A DNA stretch of 64,000 nt from Faecalicatena orotica (GTDB taxonomy: Bacteria > Bacillota > Clostridia > Lachnospirales > Lachnospiraceae): the NCBI RefSeq assembly GCF_003149245.1, contig NZ_QGDL01000005.1:186001-250000 (forward strand). Direction: 5' to 3'. The notes beneath the pieces were generated by a model. That model worked only from the letters and a program-made list of their open reading frames with translations. It did not search any database and had not been told where the DNA came from. Both the position numbers and the translations under genes were made by a program. Positions 1 through 8,355 of the stretch are shown in pieces; within the stretch, counting starts at the first letter, position 1; every line of letters begins with the position of its first letter.

Positions 1-171
1 GAGGCACTCGGATACCAGGTGAAAGATCTTGTGAGAACGCGAATCATGAACATAGAATTGGGAAGGCTAAGAGAAGGGGAATACCGGAAGCTGACCGACC
101 GGGAACTGAATGAACTCTATGAGCAGATCAAGGACTCATCCAGTGAAACGGTGATAGATGGAAGAGATTAA
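1..171 (+). CDS. RsuA/RluB-family pseudouridine synthase, C-terminal end (partial)
   Basis: Only the last 56 codons lie in the window; the 5' part is missing. The fragment contains RTRIMNIELGRLREGEYRKL, which matches the end of the catalytic domain of RsuA/RluB/RluF-type rRNA pseudouridine synthases (R-I-x-N-x-x-L-G-x-L-x-x-G-E-x-R-x-L). These enzymes isomerise a specific uridine in 16S or 23S rRNA. The catalytic Asp is outside the window, so the target position cannot be assigned. The stop codon is 20 bases before ligA on the same strand, so co-transcription is likely. Confidence 0.75.
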   Translation, partial: EALGYQVKDLVRTRIMNIELGRLREGEYRKLTDRELNELYEQIKDSSSETVIDGRD

Positions 172-191
172 GAACAGGCAGGAGAGTATAT

Positions 192-2153
192 ATGGCAGAC
201 AAGAATAAAAGAATGCAGGAGCTGGTGGAGCTTCTGAATCATGCGCGCCGTGCATATGAGCAGGAAGACACGGAAATCATGAGCAACTTTGAATATGATA
301 AATTATATGATGAATTACTGGGACTGGAACAGGAATTGGGAACGACTCTTGCATCCAGTCCTACCATTAATGTAGGCTACGAGGTGCTGAGTGAACTCCC
401 GAAGGAACGCCATGAAAGGCCTATGCTGTCACTGGATAAGACAAAAGAAGTAGAACAGCTTAAAGATTTCCTAAGGGATCAAAAGGCCGTTATTTCATGG
501 AAACTGGACGGACTGACAATCGTGCTGACTTATCAGGACGGGACGCTTTCGAAAGCTGTTACAAGAGGAAATGGCGAGGTGGGAGAGGTCATTACGAATA
601 ATGCACGGGTGTTCAAAAACCTGCCCCTTCATATTCCGTTTAAAGGGGAACTGATCCTGCGCGGAGAGGCTGTCATTGGATATAAGGATTTCGAAAAGAT
701 CAATGCAGAGATTGAGGATGTAGACGCAAAGTATAAAAATCCACGTAACCTGTGCAGCGGTTCCGTCCGTCAGTTGAATAATGAAATCACCGCAAAGAGA
801 AATGTGTGTTTCTTTGCATTTACGCTTGTGAGTGCAGAAGGGGCAGACTTTAAAAACTCCCGCTATGAACAGCTTGAATGGCTGGGACGGCAGGGGTTCG
901 AAGTAGTTGAGCACCACATGGTAACAGCAGATACAATAGAAAAAGAAGTTGAGTGGTTTGCAGGGGAAATAGCCGGTAATGACTTCCCATCCGACGGCCT
1001 CGTACTGATTTATGATGACATCGCATACGGGCAGTCATTGGGAACGACGGCCAAGTTCCCGCGTGATTCCTATGCGTTTAAATGGGCCGATGAAATAAAA
1101 GAGACCACGCTTGAGGAGATCGAGTGGAGCCCGTCGCGTACAGGACTCATCAATCCCGTCGCGATCTTTGACCCGGTCGAGCTGGAGGGGACAACTGTCA
1201 GCCGTGCGAGTGTCCATAATATCAGTATTATGGAGGAACTGGAGCTGGGAGTCGGCGACAAGATTCAGGTATACAAGGCGAACATGATCATCCCCCAGAT
1301 CGCAGAAAACCTGACGCGCAGCGGAGTAAAAGACATACCATGTGCCTGTCCGGTCTGCGGAGGCGCGACAAAGATTTCGATGGAGAATGACACAAAGACT
1401 TTATACTGTACAAACCCGGAGTGCCAGGCAAAACAGATCAAATCTTTCGCCCTGTTCGTCAGCCGTGATGCATTGAATATAGAGGGGCTTTCCGAGGCAA
1501 CCCTTGAAAAGTTTATCGTAAGGGGATACATCAAAGACTTTGCAGACATCTTCCATCTGGACCGTTATGAGGAAGAAATCAAAACAATGGAAGGATTTGG
1601 TGAAAAATCCTATGTAAATTTGATTAACAGTGTGGAAAACTCAAGAACAACGACCCTCCCGAAACTGGTCTATAGTCTAGGTATTGCAAACATAGGGCTT
1701 GCAAACGCAAAAGTCATATGCCGGGCCCTTGATTATAATGTGGACAGACTGTACAGTGCAACCATAGAAGAGCTAAACGAAATCTCCGGGGTGGGGGGAG
1801 TTATTGCGAAAACATTCGTCGATTACTTTGCGGATGAAAAACACCGTAAAATCTTTGAAAAGCTCTTGAAAGAGGTTAACATCCCGAAAGAAGAAGTAGA
1901 GAAAGAAGAACAGATATTCCAGAACATGAACTTTGTAATCACGGGAAGCGTGGAGCACTTTACCAACCGCAGCGAAGTAAAGGAACTCATCGAATCAAAG
2001 GGCGGCAAAGTAACCGGATCGGTCACATCAAAGACAAACTACCTGATCAACAATGATGTGCAGTCCACCTCGTCTAAAAATAAAAAAGCAAGAGACCTTG
2101 GGATCCCGATCATATCGGAGGAAGATTTCCTGAAACTGCTGGAGGGGAATTAA
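192..2153 (+). CDS. ligA: NAD-dependent DNA ligase LigA
   Basis: This essential enzyme seals nicks in duplex DNA, using NAD+ to adenylate itself. The 653-residue length is normal for the family. The active-site lysine is K104 in WKLDGLT. Further motifs are RGNGEVGE, an LRGEA segment, a Cys4 zinc finger at about residues 384-411 (CPVCGG ... CTNPEC), helix-hairpin-helix repeats including ISGVGG, and a BRCT domain from about 574 to the end. An ATG preceded by GGAGAG supports the start. It follows the pseudouridine synthase closely, so it is probably read from an upstream promoter. Confidence 0.97.
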   Translation: MADKNKRMQELVELLNHARRAYEQEDTEIMSNFEYDKLYDELLGLEQELGTTLASSPTINVGYEVLSELPKERHERPMLSLDKTKEVEQLKDFLRDQKAVISWKLDGLTIVLTYQDGTLSKAVTRGNGEVGEVITNNARVFKNLPLHIPFKGELILRGEAVIGYKDFEKINAEIEDVDAKYKNPRNLCSGSVRQLNNEITAKRNVCFFAFTLVSAEGADFKNSRYEQLEWLGRQGFEVVEHHMVTADTIEKEVEWFAGEIAGNDFPSDGLVLIYDDIAYGQSLGTTAKFPRDSYAFKWADEIKETTLEEIEWSPSRTGLINPVAIFDPVELEGTTVSRASVHNISIMEELELGVGDKIQVYKANMIIPQIAENLTRSGVKDIPCACPVCGGATKISMENDTKTLYCTNPECQAKQIKSFALFVSRDALNIEGLSEATLEKFIVRGYIKDFADIFHLDRYEEEIKTMEGFGEKSYVNLINSVENSRTTTLPKLVYSLGIANIGLANAKVICRALDYNVDRLYSATIEELNEISGVGGVIAKTFVDYFADEKHRKIFEKLLKEVNIPKEEVEKEEQIFQNMNFVITGSVEHFTNRSEVKELIESKGGKVTGSVTSKTNYLINNDVQSTSSKNKKARDLGIPIISEEDFLKLLEGN

Positions 2154-2185
2154 TCTCCCTGTCAGCGGCTTTAGAAAAACTTCAT

Positions 2186-2214
2186 TTGTATATAACGATA
2201 TTCTGAGTTATAAT
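2186..2214 (+). promoter_or_regulatory. Sigma-A-like promoter for the clpX-like gene
   Basis: TTGTAT (2186-2191), a 17-base spacer and a perfect TATAAT (2209-2214) precede the ClpX-like start at 2251. The predicted 5' leader is about 30 bases and contains the AGAAGGGAG ribosome-binding site. Confidence 0.65.
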
Positions 2215-2250
2215 GTAAGACATAATTTGTTATTGAAAGAAGGGAGAATT

Positions 2251-3723
2251 ATGTCAGATAAAGATTTTATAATTATAGATGAACTGGAAAATGAGAAAAA
2301 GGATGAATATGATGTCGATGTGGCAGACGAGAAGAAGGGACATTCTGTAGTAACGCAGGAGAAAGCGGACAAGGATGACGACGGATATGAGAAATACTGT
2401 CTGATCTGTCACCGTCCGGAGAGTGTTGCCGGCAAGATGATCGATCTTCCGAATAATATTACAGTCTGCTCTGACTGTATGCAGAAGAGTTTTGATGCAA
2501 TGACGAATGGTTCCATCGATTATACGAAGCTGTTTAATACACCGGGGATTCAATTTATGAATATGTCTGATCTCGAGAACATGACCCCGAAGAGTCAGAA
2601 GATTAAGAAGAAAAAAGAAAAACCAAAAGAGTTCCGTAAACTTGATATTAACAATATCCCGGCCCCGCATAAGATTAAGGCACAGCTGGATGAATATGTG
2701 GTAGGACAGGAGTATGCCAAGAAGGCGATGTCTGTAGCGGTTTATAATCATTACAAGCGTGTGGCTACAGATACGATGGATGATATAGAGATAGAGAAGT
2801 CCAATATGCTGATGATCGGGCCGACAGGAAGCGGTAAGACATATCTGGTCAAGACTCTTGCAAAGCTTCTGGATGTGCCGCTTGCCATTACGGACGCGAC
2901 TTCCCTTACGGAAGCGGGATACATAGGCGATGACATAGAAAGTGTTGTTTCCAAGCTGCTTGCTGCCGCAGACAATGATGTGGAAAAGGCGGAACAGGGG
3001 ATTATCTTTATCGATGAGATCGATAAGATTGCGAAGAAGAAGAACTCCAGCCAGCGTGATGTCAGCGGTGAGTCTGTGCAGCAGGGGCTTCTGAAGCTTC
3101 TGGAGGGAAGCGAAGTGGAAGTGCCGGTGGGTGCAAACAGCAAGAATGCGATGGTGCCTCTTACGACGGTTAATACGAAGAATATCCTGTTCATCTGCGG
3201 GGGTGCATTCCCGGATCTGGAAGAGATTATTAAAGAGAGACTTTCTCACAAGACATCGATGGGATTCAATGCAGAGTTAAAGGATAAATATGAGCATGAC
3301 AAGGAGATTCTTTCCAAAGTAACGGTAGAAGATCTGAGAACCTTCGGCATGATACCTGAATTCATTGGAAGACTGCCGATTATCTTTACCCTGAAAGGGC
3401 TTGATAAAGACATGCTTGTGAAGATCCTGAAGGAACCAAGAAATGCAATCCTTAAGCAGTATAAGAAACTTCTTGCGCTCGATGAGGTGAATCTGGAATT
3501 TGACGACGGATCACTCGAAGCAATTGCGGAGAAAGCAATGAAGAAAGATACCGGTGCCAGAGCACTGCGTGCGATCATAGAAGAATTCATGCTGGACATC
3601 ATGTATGAGATACCAAAGGATGATAATATAGGTCAGGTTACCATTACGAGGGCATATATAGAGGGAACCGGAGGGCCGATTATACAGCTTCGCGGACAAC
3701 AGGCGATCCCAAGATTGAGTTAA
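2251..3723 (+). CDS. ClpX-like AAA+ unfoldase (divergent paralog)
   Basis: A 490-residue protein homologous to the ClpP-partner unfoldase ClpX. It has an N-terminal Cys4 zinc-binding domain (C50/C53, C73/C76), a linker, Walker A at about 190-197 (GPTGSGKT), pore loop GYIG, Walker B IIFIDEID at about 251, and a full C-terminal D2 domain. Two functional loops differ from canonical ClpX: the RKH loop that helps recognise ssrA tags is replaced by a segment with SKN (297-299), and the ClpP-docking IGF loop reads MGF (337-339). A start 24 bases upstream is possible, but AGAAGGGAG is spaced for ATG 2251. The gene is monocistronic and not beside clpP, so it is probably a second ClpX-type ATPase with altered substrate choice. 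Confidence 0.88.
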   Translation: MSDKDFIIIDELENEKKDEYDVDVADEKKGHSVVTQEKADKDDDGYEKYCLICHRPESVAGKMIDLPNNITVCSDCMQKSFDAMTNGSIDYTKLFNTPGIQFMNMSDLENMTPKSQKIKKKKEKPKEFRKLDINNIPAPHKIKAQLDEYVVGQEYAKKAMSVAVYNHYKRVATDTMDDIEIEKSNMLMIGPTGSGKTYLVKTLAKLLDVPLAITDATSLTEAGYIGDDIESVVSKLLAAADNDVEKAEQGIIFIDEIDKIAKKKNSSQRDVSGESVQQGLLKLLEGSEVEVPVGANSKNAMVPLTTVNTKNILFICGGAFPDLEEIIKERLSHKTSMGFNAELKDKYEHDKEILSKVTVEDLRTFGMIPEFIGRLPIIFTLKGLDKDMLVKILKEPRNAILKQYKKLLALDEVNLEFDDGSLEAIAEKAMKKDTGARALRAIIEEFMLDIMYEIPKDDNIGQVTITRAYIEGTGGPIIQLRGQQAIPRLS

Positions 3724-3739
3724 GCAAATATGGCAAAGA

Positions 3740-3777
3740 GACAGGCGGAATTATCTGCTTGTCTTTTTTTCTTTTAT
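3740..3777 (+). terminator. Rho-independent terminator after clpX-like gene
   Basis: GACAGGCGGA and ATCTGCTTGTC form a stem (with G-U pairs) followed at once by a run of T residues, 16 bases after the stop codon. Confidence 0.8.
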
Positions 3778-3812
3778 TATGTAGAAAACACATAAAAATA
3801 GTCGTAAAATGC

Positions 3813-3841
3813 TTGAAAATCTTATACAAAAGGTGTATTCT
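3813..3841 (+). promoter_or_regulatory. Promoter for the antiporter gene
   Basis: TTGAAA (3813-3818), 17-base spacer, TATTCT (3836-3841). The antiporter ATG is at 3889 with GTGAGGA before it. Confidence 0.55.
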
Positions 3842-3888
3842 TGTATCTGTTCGAGTTGATGAGAGTAAGAAATGTGAGGAAAATAATT

Positions 3889-5160
3889 ATGAGCAGCTAC
3901 AGTTATTTGTTAGATTTGGCAATTATTTTGTTATTCACGAAAGTGTTGGGCCTTTTGACGAAGAGGGTCCAGATGCCGCAGGTCGTCGGGGCGCTTCTGG
4001 CGGGTCTGATTCTAGGACCGGCAGGGTTTGGAATCTTGAGTGAGACGTCATTTATCCATGAAATTGCGGAGATCGGAGTCATTGTACTGATGTTCTGTGC
4101 CGGTATGGAAACCGATATTAAAGAACTGAAAGCAAGCGGAAAGGCTTCCTTTGTCATCGCCCTCTGTGGTGTCATCGTACCTCTTGTGGGTGGTTTTGCG
4201 GCGGCATATTTCTTCAATAAACCGGGAATGATCGTTTCAGATGCAGATGCAAGCGTATTCCTGCAGAATATATTTATCGGAGTCATTCTGACAGCGACAT
4301 CTGTAAGTATTACGGTTGAGACCCTAAAGGAGCTTGGCAAGCTGAAGACACGTTCTGGCAATGCAATTCTGGGGGCTGCAATTATAGATGATATTCTCGG
4401 TATTATCGCACTGACGGTTGTGACAAGTCTGGCGGATTCTTCTGTAAAGCTGGGGACGGTCATGCTGAAGATTGTCGGTTTTTTTGTGTTTGCCGGAGTG
4501 GTCGGATTTATTTTCTACCGTTTATATAAAAACTGGGTGGATACGGCTAAAAAAGAGCTGCACCGCCATACGATCATTGCTTTTGTATTCTGCCTTTTGA
4601 TGTCATATATTGCTGAGGAAGTCTTTGGCGTGGCAGATATTACAGGCGCATTTATTGCAGGACTGATTATTTCCAATGTAAGGCGGTCCGATTATTTACA
4701 GAGTAAGTTTGATACGATCTCATATCTGCTCGTATCACCGGTATTTTTTGCCAGCATTGGTCTGAAAGTTGTGCTGCCTGAAATGTCCGGATCGATCGTC
4801 GGATTTGCGGTTGTCCTGACAATCGTGGCAATCCTGACGAAGGTTGTCGGGTGCGGCTTAGGTGCTAAAATGTGTAAATACCAGAACTATCAGGCGAAAC
4901 GTATTGGTGTGGGAATGATCTCCAGAGGTGAGGTCGCATTGATCGTTGCAAGCAAGGGAGCGAGTCTGGGGCTGCTGGGAACGGCATTTCTCGGTCCGAT
5001 TATTATTGTGGTAGTAATCACGACAATCATTACACCGGTATTTTTGAAAGTCGTGTTCAGGCCGGGAACAGCACCCGTACAGGAGCAGCTGATTCCTGAG
5101 AGCGAGATGGTTACAAGTTATTATGAAAATGCAAATGAAATACGTGGAGAAGGACGCTGA
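3889..5160 (+). CDS. Cation:proton antiporter, CPA2 (KefB/NapA-like) family
   Basis: A 423-residue polytopic membrane protein with about 12 hydrophobic segments and no soluble TrkA-N domain. Family features include MPQVVGALLAGLILGP near the N-terminus, the GVIVLMFCAGMETD segment, and an IIDDILGI helix carrying the paired acidic residues expected for Na+ or K+/H+ exchange. It probably exchanges monovalent cations for protons; the ion cannot be told from sequence. The ATG at 3889 is preferred over an upstream in-frame TTG (3841) because GTGAGGA lies 8 bases before it. The gene is monocistronic, with a terminator stem starting in its last codons. Confidence 0.85.
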   Translation: MSSYSYLLDLAIILLFTKVLGLLTKRVQMPQVVGALLAGLILGPAGFGILSETSFIHEIAEIGVIVLMFCAGMETDIKELKASGKASFVIALCGVIVPLVGGFAAAYFFNKPGMIVSDADASVFLQNIFIGVILTATSVSITVETLKELGKLKTRSGNAILGAAIIDDILGIIALTVVTSLADSSVKLGTVMLKIVGFFVFAGVVGFIFYRLYKNWVDTAKKELHRHTIIAFVFCLLMSYIAEEVFGVADITGAFIAGLIISNVRRSDYLQSKFDTISYLLVSPVFFASIGLKVVLPEMSGSIVGFAVVLTIVAILTKVVGCGLGAKMCKYQNYQAKRIGVGMISRGEVALIVASKGASLGLLGTAFLGPIIIVVVITTIITPVFLKVVFRPGTAPVQEQLIPESEMVTSYYENANEIRGEGR

Positions 5161-5180
5161 TAAGGCGTCCTTCGTTATTT
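5149..5180 (+). terminator. Terminator overlapping the antiporter stop codon
   Basis: GAAGGACGC (5149-5157) and GCGTCCTTC (5165-5173) form a perfect 9-bp stem whose loop holds the stop codon; a T-rich stretch follows. It lies between convergent genes and may also stop minus-strand transcription, but it has no T run on that side. Confidence 0.75.
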
Positions 5181-5190
5181 TCAGGACGTT

Positions 5191-6894
5191 TTATATACTG
5201 CGTATTTCTTCGAAAATATTATACACATTGAGCTGCCCATACCCCCATTCCCGGTTGGGGTATGTCATGAATCCTGGCCGCATGGCTCCCAGTATAAACA
5301 GGCTTTTGATCTGATAGGAGTCGATTCCCGGGGTGCCGATCTGGTAGATGATCCATTCCATGAGAAGGGCGGCGGCGCCAGCAGTGATGGCGGTTGAAAT
5401 ACTGGAGCCTGAGCGCACGGCAAAACGCCCGCCGGGAAGCGCTCCCTTTACATTGATGCCGGGGGCGGTAATATCCGGATTTATCCGTTCATTCCGCGTG
5501 TAGCCCCTGCCCGAACTGAGGGCAATACTGTTATTACTTCCATCATAATAAGATACAACAATCGTACTTATGGTATTTGCAGGATTCGTCAGGGTATAGT
5601 ATGGGTCAGGCTGCAGGAAATAAACTTCACCACTCAAAAATTCTTTCACCGGCAGCCAGATGTGGAAAAGTCCGTTGATTACGCGTACAGGTTCTACGAT
5701 CAGTTTCCAGATACCGGCCGTAGGCGTACTGAACCGGAAATAGATCAGTTCGGAGGTGCTTCTCTCAACAATGATCCGATAATCAACAGTGACCCGGGTC
5801 CTGTCAAGTATAAAATCAAGGACAGAGGAAGCCGAAGTCTGGAGCGGGACTGTCGGTGTGGCTTCCCCGGTAGGTGAGATAAGCGATATGGAGAGGATAT
5901 TAGGGATTTCCGTCCATAATTCCATTGTAAAACCGGTTACATTTTCTCCCACCCTTATTTCGACTGTATCCGTAGGGGAGCCGTCCCGGAGGGTATGTGA
6001 GTAGTGATGGCGCTGGTCTGCCTCATTACCGACGCCGATAACCGGGATCCGGTTCGTTGAAGTACCATAATATTCAAAAATAGTAGAGAGCGGCAGAACA
6101 CCGATATGTCCGCCCATATTAGTACCCACTGCAGTACACATGACCAGAGGCATGTTATTGCGTGCTGCAAGGTCACTCAGATATTTGAGGGCGAGTAGGA
6201 TATCGGTTTCCTGAAAACAGGGGGCAGTGTCGGGTATGTAATAGAAATCGCGCAGGTATTGCTTGGCAGGCTTCAGTTTGACAACTGCCAATGTTGATTC
6301 GGGGGCGGCACCGATAAATTGTTCTGCGGGTTCTCCGCTTCCAGCCGCCAGGCTGGCGACAAAGGTTCCGTGGCCATTTATATCTTCCGATGGGACAATG
6401 GATTTTGGAGCATCTGATCTCAATGCCTGGTCGATCATTTCTCTTGTATACTCTGAACCGTAGACAAAGTCTTCTGGGGGGATACCGGTTTGGATTGTCT
6501 GATCCCAGATTCCGGCAATGCGGGTGCTGCCGTCTAAATTGCGGAAAAGGGGGCTTGTATAATCGATGCCAGTATCGACAAAGCCGATCATGACATTATT
6601 TCCTTTCAATTGGAGCGTTGGATAATTTTGTATTGGCAGAATACCTGCCTGGTTCATTGCGTCCATGCTTAAAAGAGTATAACATTTTGGGATTGATGTA
6701 TAAAAAAAGCGGTCGAGATTGAGCGGGTCAGCAAGGAATTTCGGAAGATATATACAGCGGTAATCGAAGTCTGCCTCCTGTTCGCACAGCTGATCAGGAG
6801 GAATTTCTCCAATATTAAGAGGGCGGGTTTTAGAAATAATAAAATCACGATAGTCTTCGGATAAGATACGTTCTTTGCATATAGTAGGATCCAT
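5191..6894 (-). CDS. Subtilisin-like serine protease, S8 family (Csp-like)
   Basis: A 567-residue subtilase. An N-terminal region of about 95 residues resembles a prodomain; the catalytic domain follows. The triad looks complete: D107 in GFVDTGID, H175 in NGHGT, S498 in SGSSIS (usually GTS). About 250 residues lie between H175 and the final catalytic block, in the position of the jelly-roll insert of clostridial Csp proteases, which process the spore cortex hydrolase SleC during germination. No signal peptide is seen. The start is set at 6894, where AGGA lies 8 bases upstream; the frame is open to 6963. The gene stands alone, with no sleC neighbour, so a germination role is only inferred from the fold. 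Confidence 0.8.
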   Translation of the reverse strand: MDPTICKERILSEDYRDFIISKTRPLNIGEIPPDQLCEQEADFDYRCIYLPKFLADPLNLDRFFYTSIPKCYTLLSMDAMNQAGILPIQNYPTLQLKGNNVMIGFVDTGIDYTSPLFRNLDGSTRIAGIWDQTIQTGIPPEDFVYGSEYTREMIDQALRSDAPKSIVPSEDINGHGTFVASLAAGSGEPAEQFIGAAPESTLAVVKLKPAKQYLRDFYYIPDTAPCFQETDILLALKYLSDLAARNNMPLVMCTAVGTNMGGHIGVLPLSTIFEYYGTSTNRIPVIGVGNEADQRHHYSHTLRDGSPTDTVEIRVGENVTGFTMELWTEIPNILSISLISPTGEATPTVPLQTSASSVLDFILDRTRVTVDYRIIVERSTSELIYFRFSTPTAGIWKLIVEPVRVINGLFHIWLPVKEFLSGEVYFLQPDPYYTLTNPANTISTIVVSYYDGSNNSIALSSGRGYTRNERINPDITAPGINVKGALPGGRFAVRSGSSISTAITAGAAALLMEWIIYQIGTPGIDSYQIKSLFILGAMRPGFMTYPNREWGYGQLNVYNIFEEIRSI

Positions 6895-6997
6895 AATTGT
6901 TTTCCTATCATTTTTTATAAACAATATATGTATGGTACATCTGGAATTATAACCCGCTGGCAAGTTATTATATTAATATTAAATAAAAGAAAATCGG

Positions 6998-7025
6998 TTG
7001 AAGTTGTGCATTTATGGGGTATAAT
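6998..7025 (+). promoter_or_regulatory. Promoter for zinc-ribbon/LEA-like gene
   Basis: TTGAAG (6998-7003), 16-base spacer, TATAAT (7020-7025), with the coding start at 7113 and GAAGGGAG before it. Confidence 0.6.
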
Positions 7026-7112
7026 GTATATAAATAAGGAATCGCTGCATTGTGTTTCCGGACTATAATCCGGAAAGATAACGGATTCAAATACGAAGGG
7101 AGACTGACAGAC

Positions 7113-7865
7113 ATGAAATCATTTTTTGAAGACTTGGGGAGAAAGATTGGTGAGACTGCGGAGACAGTGACAAATAAAGCGGGTGAGGCAGTTGAGGTAC
7201 AGCGCCTGAAGAATCAGATCAGGACACTGGAACGCGGCAATGAGAGAGATTATATGGATCTGGGAAAGATGGTATATGACCATTATAAAGAAGGGGAAGT
7301 CGTAGATGCGGAGGCAATCGGTATCTGCGAAGCGATCCAGAACAGGGAGGAGAGTATTGGAAAGTATGAGCAGCAGATTTCCGATGTGAAAGGCGATGTG
7401 ACCTGTGACGGATGCGGAAAGTCTGTGGCAAGGGACATGGCTTACTGTCCGTACTGTGGAGCAAAAGCTCCTGAGAAAGCAGCGCAGGAGACAGCAGATT
7501 ATGCCGATGCAGTGAAGGAAAAAGCTGAAGATGTGGCGGAGACTGTCAAAGATAAGGCAGAGGATGCAGCAGAGACTGTCAAAGAAAAGACAGCCAATGC
7601 AGCAGAGACTGTGAAGGAAAAGACGGCAGATGCAGCAGAGACTGTGAAGGAAAAGACAGCAGATGCGGCTGAAACGATAAAAGAAAAGACGGCAGATGCG
7701 GCTGAAACAATAAAAGAAAAAGCGTCTGATGCAGCGGATATGATGCGGGACAAAACGGCAGACGCGGCCGATCTGGTGAAAGATAAGACAGCGGACTTTG
7801 CAGAATCTGCTAAGAAGATGGCGGAAGAGGCCGAGGAAAAAGTAAAACAGATGATGGAAGATTAG
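7113..7865 (+). CDS. Zinc-ribbon protein with LEA-like 11-residue repeats
   Basis: A 250-residue hydrophilic protein. The first 90 residues are helical and charged. A Cys4 zinc ribbon follows (CDGCGKS ... CPYCGAKAP, about residues 97-120). From about residue 130 there are roughly ten near-perfect 11-residue units of the form ETVKEKTADAA, predicted to form a long amphipathic helix like LEA group 3 stress proteins. No signal peptide or membrane helix is seen, so it is probably cytoplasmic and may bind membranes or protect proteins. No known bacterial gene name fits. It is 10 bases upstream of an LspA-like gene and probably co-transcribed with it. The repeats are prone to copy-number change. Confidence 0.75.
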   Translation: MKSFFEDLGRKIGETAETVTNKAGEAVEVQRLKNQIRTLERGNERDYMDLGKMVYDHYKEGEVVDAEAIGICEAIQNREESIGKYEQQISDVKGDVTCDGCGKSVARDMAYCPYCGAKAPEKAAQETADYADAVKEKAEDVAETVKDKAEDAAETVKEKTANAAETVKEKTADAAETVKEKTADAAETIKEKTADAAETIKEKASDAADMMRDKTADAADLVKDKTADFAESAKKMAEEAEEKVKQMMED

Positions 7866-7875
7866 GGGGGATTTT

Positions 7876-8355
7876 ATGGCTATCCTGGTTATTATGAGTC
7901 TGACCCTCTGTTTGACTCTGATTGATATCGCTGCGAAATCATATGTGGAAGGTTACATGAAACGTGGTGAGGAACGTACTTTTGGAGGCGGGAAAGTGAT
8001 CCTGCGCAAGGAGTATAACAAGGGAATGTGCCTGAACCTGCTGGAGAATGAACCTGAGTTTGTAAAGGTGTCATCCACGGTAGTAGCAATGCTCCTTACG
8101 ATTTACCAGCTGATCACTCTGATGCGGAAAAAGCATTTCCTGAAAAAGGCGGGACTCTCACTGATGACAGCGGGGGCATGGAGTAATATATTTGACAGGT
8201 GGATCCGCGGATATGTGATTGATTACGTGGGTTTTCGTACCAAATGGAAAAAAATCACAGAAATTACGTATAATCTCGGTGATTTTTTCATCCTCGGGGG
8301 CAGTATTTTAATGGTTTTGTCCTCGCTGTTCCATGTTAAGAAAAGAAAGAACTGA
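7876..8355 (+). CDS. Signal peptidase II (LspA)-like membrane protein
   Basis: A 159-residue protein with about four hydrophobic segments. The LspA blocks can be traced: D-x3-K in the first helix (LIDIAAK), NKG in place of NxGxxF, NIFDR followed nine residues later by the Asp of YVIDYV, and YNLGDFF in place of FNxAD. Both Asp residues of the catalytic dyad are therefore present, so lipoprotein signal-peptide cleavage is possible, but the sequence between blocks is divergent and the usual ileS/rluD neighbours are absent. It is probably a second LspA paralog. GGGGGGATTTT precedes the ATG. Its last 20 bases overlap the convergent dehydrogenase gene. Confidence 0.7.
   Translation: MAILVIMSLTLCLTLIDIAAKSYVEGYMKRGEERTFGGGKVILRKEYNKGMCLNLLENEPEFVKVSSTVVAMLLTIYQLITLMRKKHFLKKAGLSLMTAGAWSNIFDRWIRGYVIDYVGFRTKWKKITEITYNLGDFFILGGSILMVLSSLFHVKKRKN

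Noticed and set aside
2254-3249. A 331-codon minus-strand open frame within the clpX-like gene
   Set aside because: Antisense shadow with no start signal and no recognisable protein features.
7499-7865. Regular short repeats that could suggest a CRISPR array or a satellite
   Set aside because: The repeat period is 33 bases with no unique spacers; it is simply the coding sequence of the 11-residue protein repeats. The minus-strand frame here only mirrors them.
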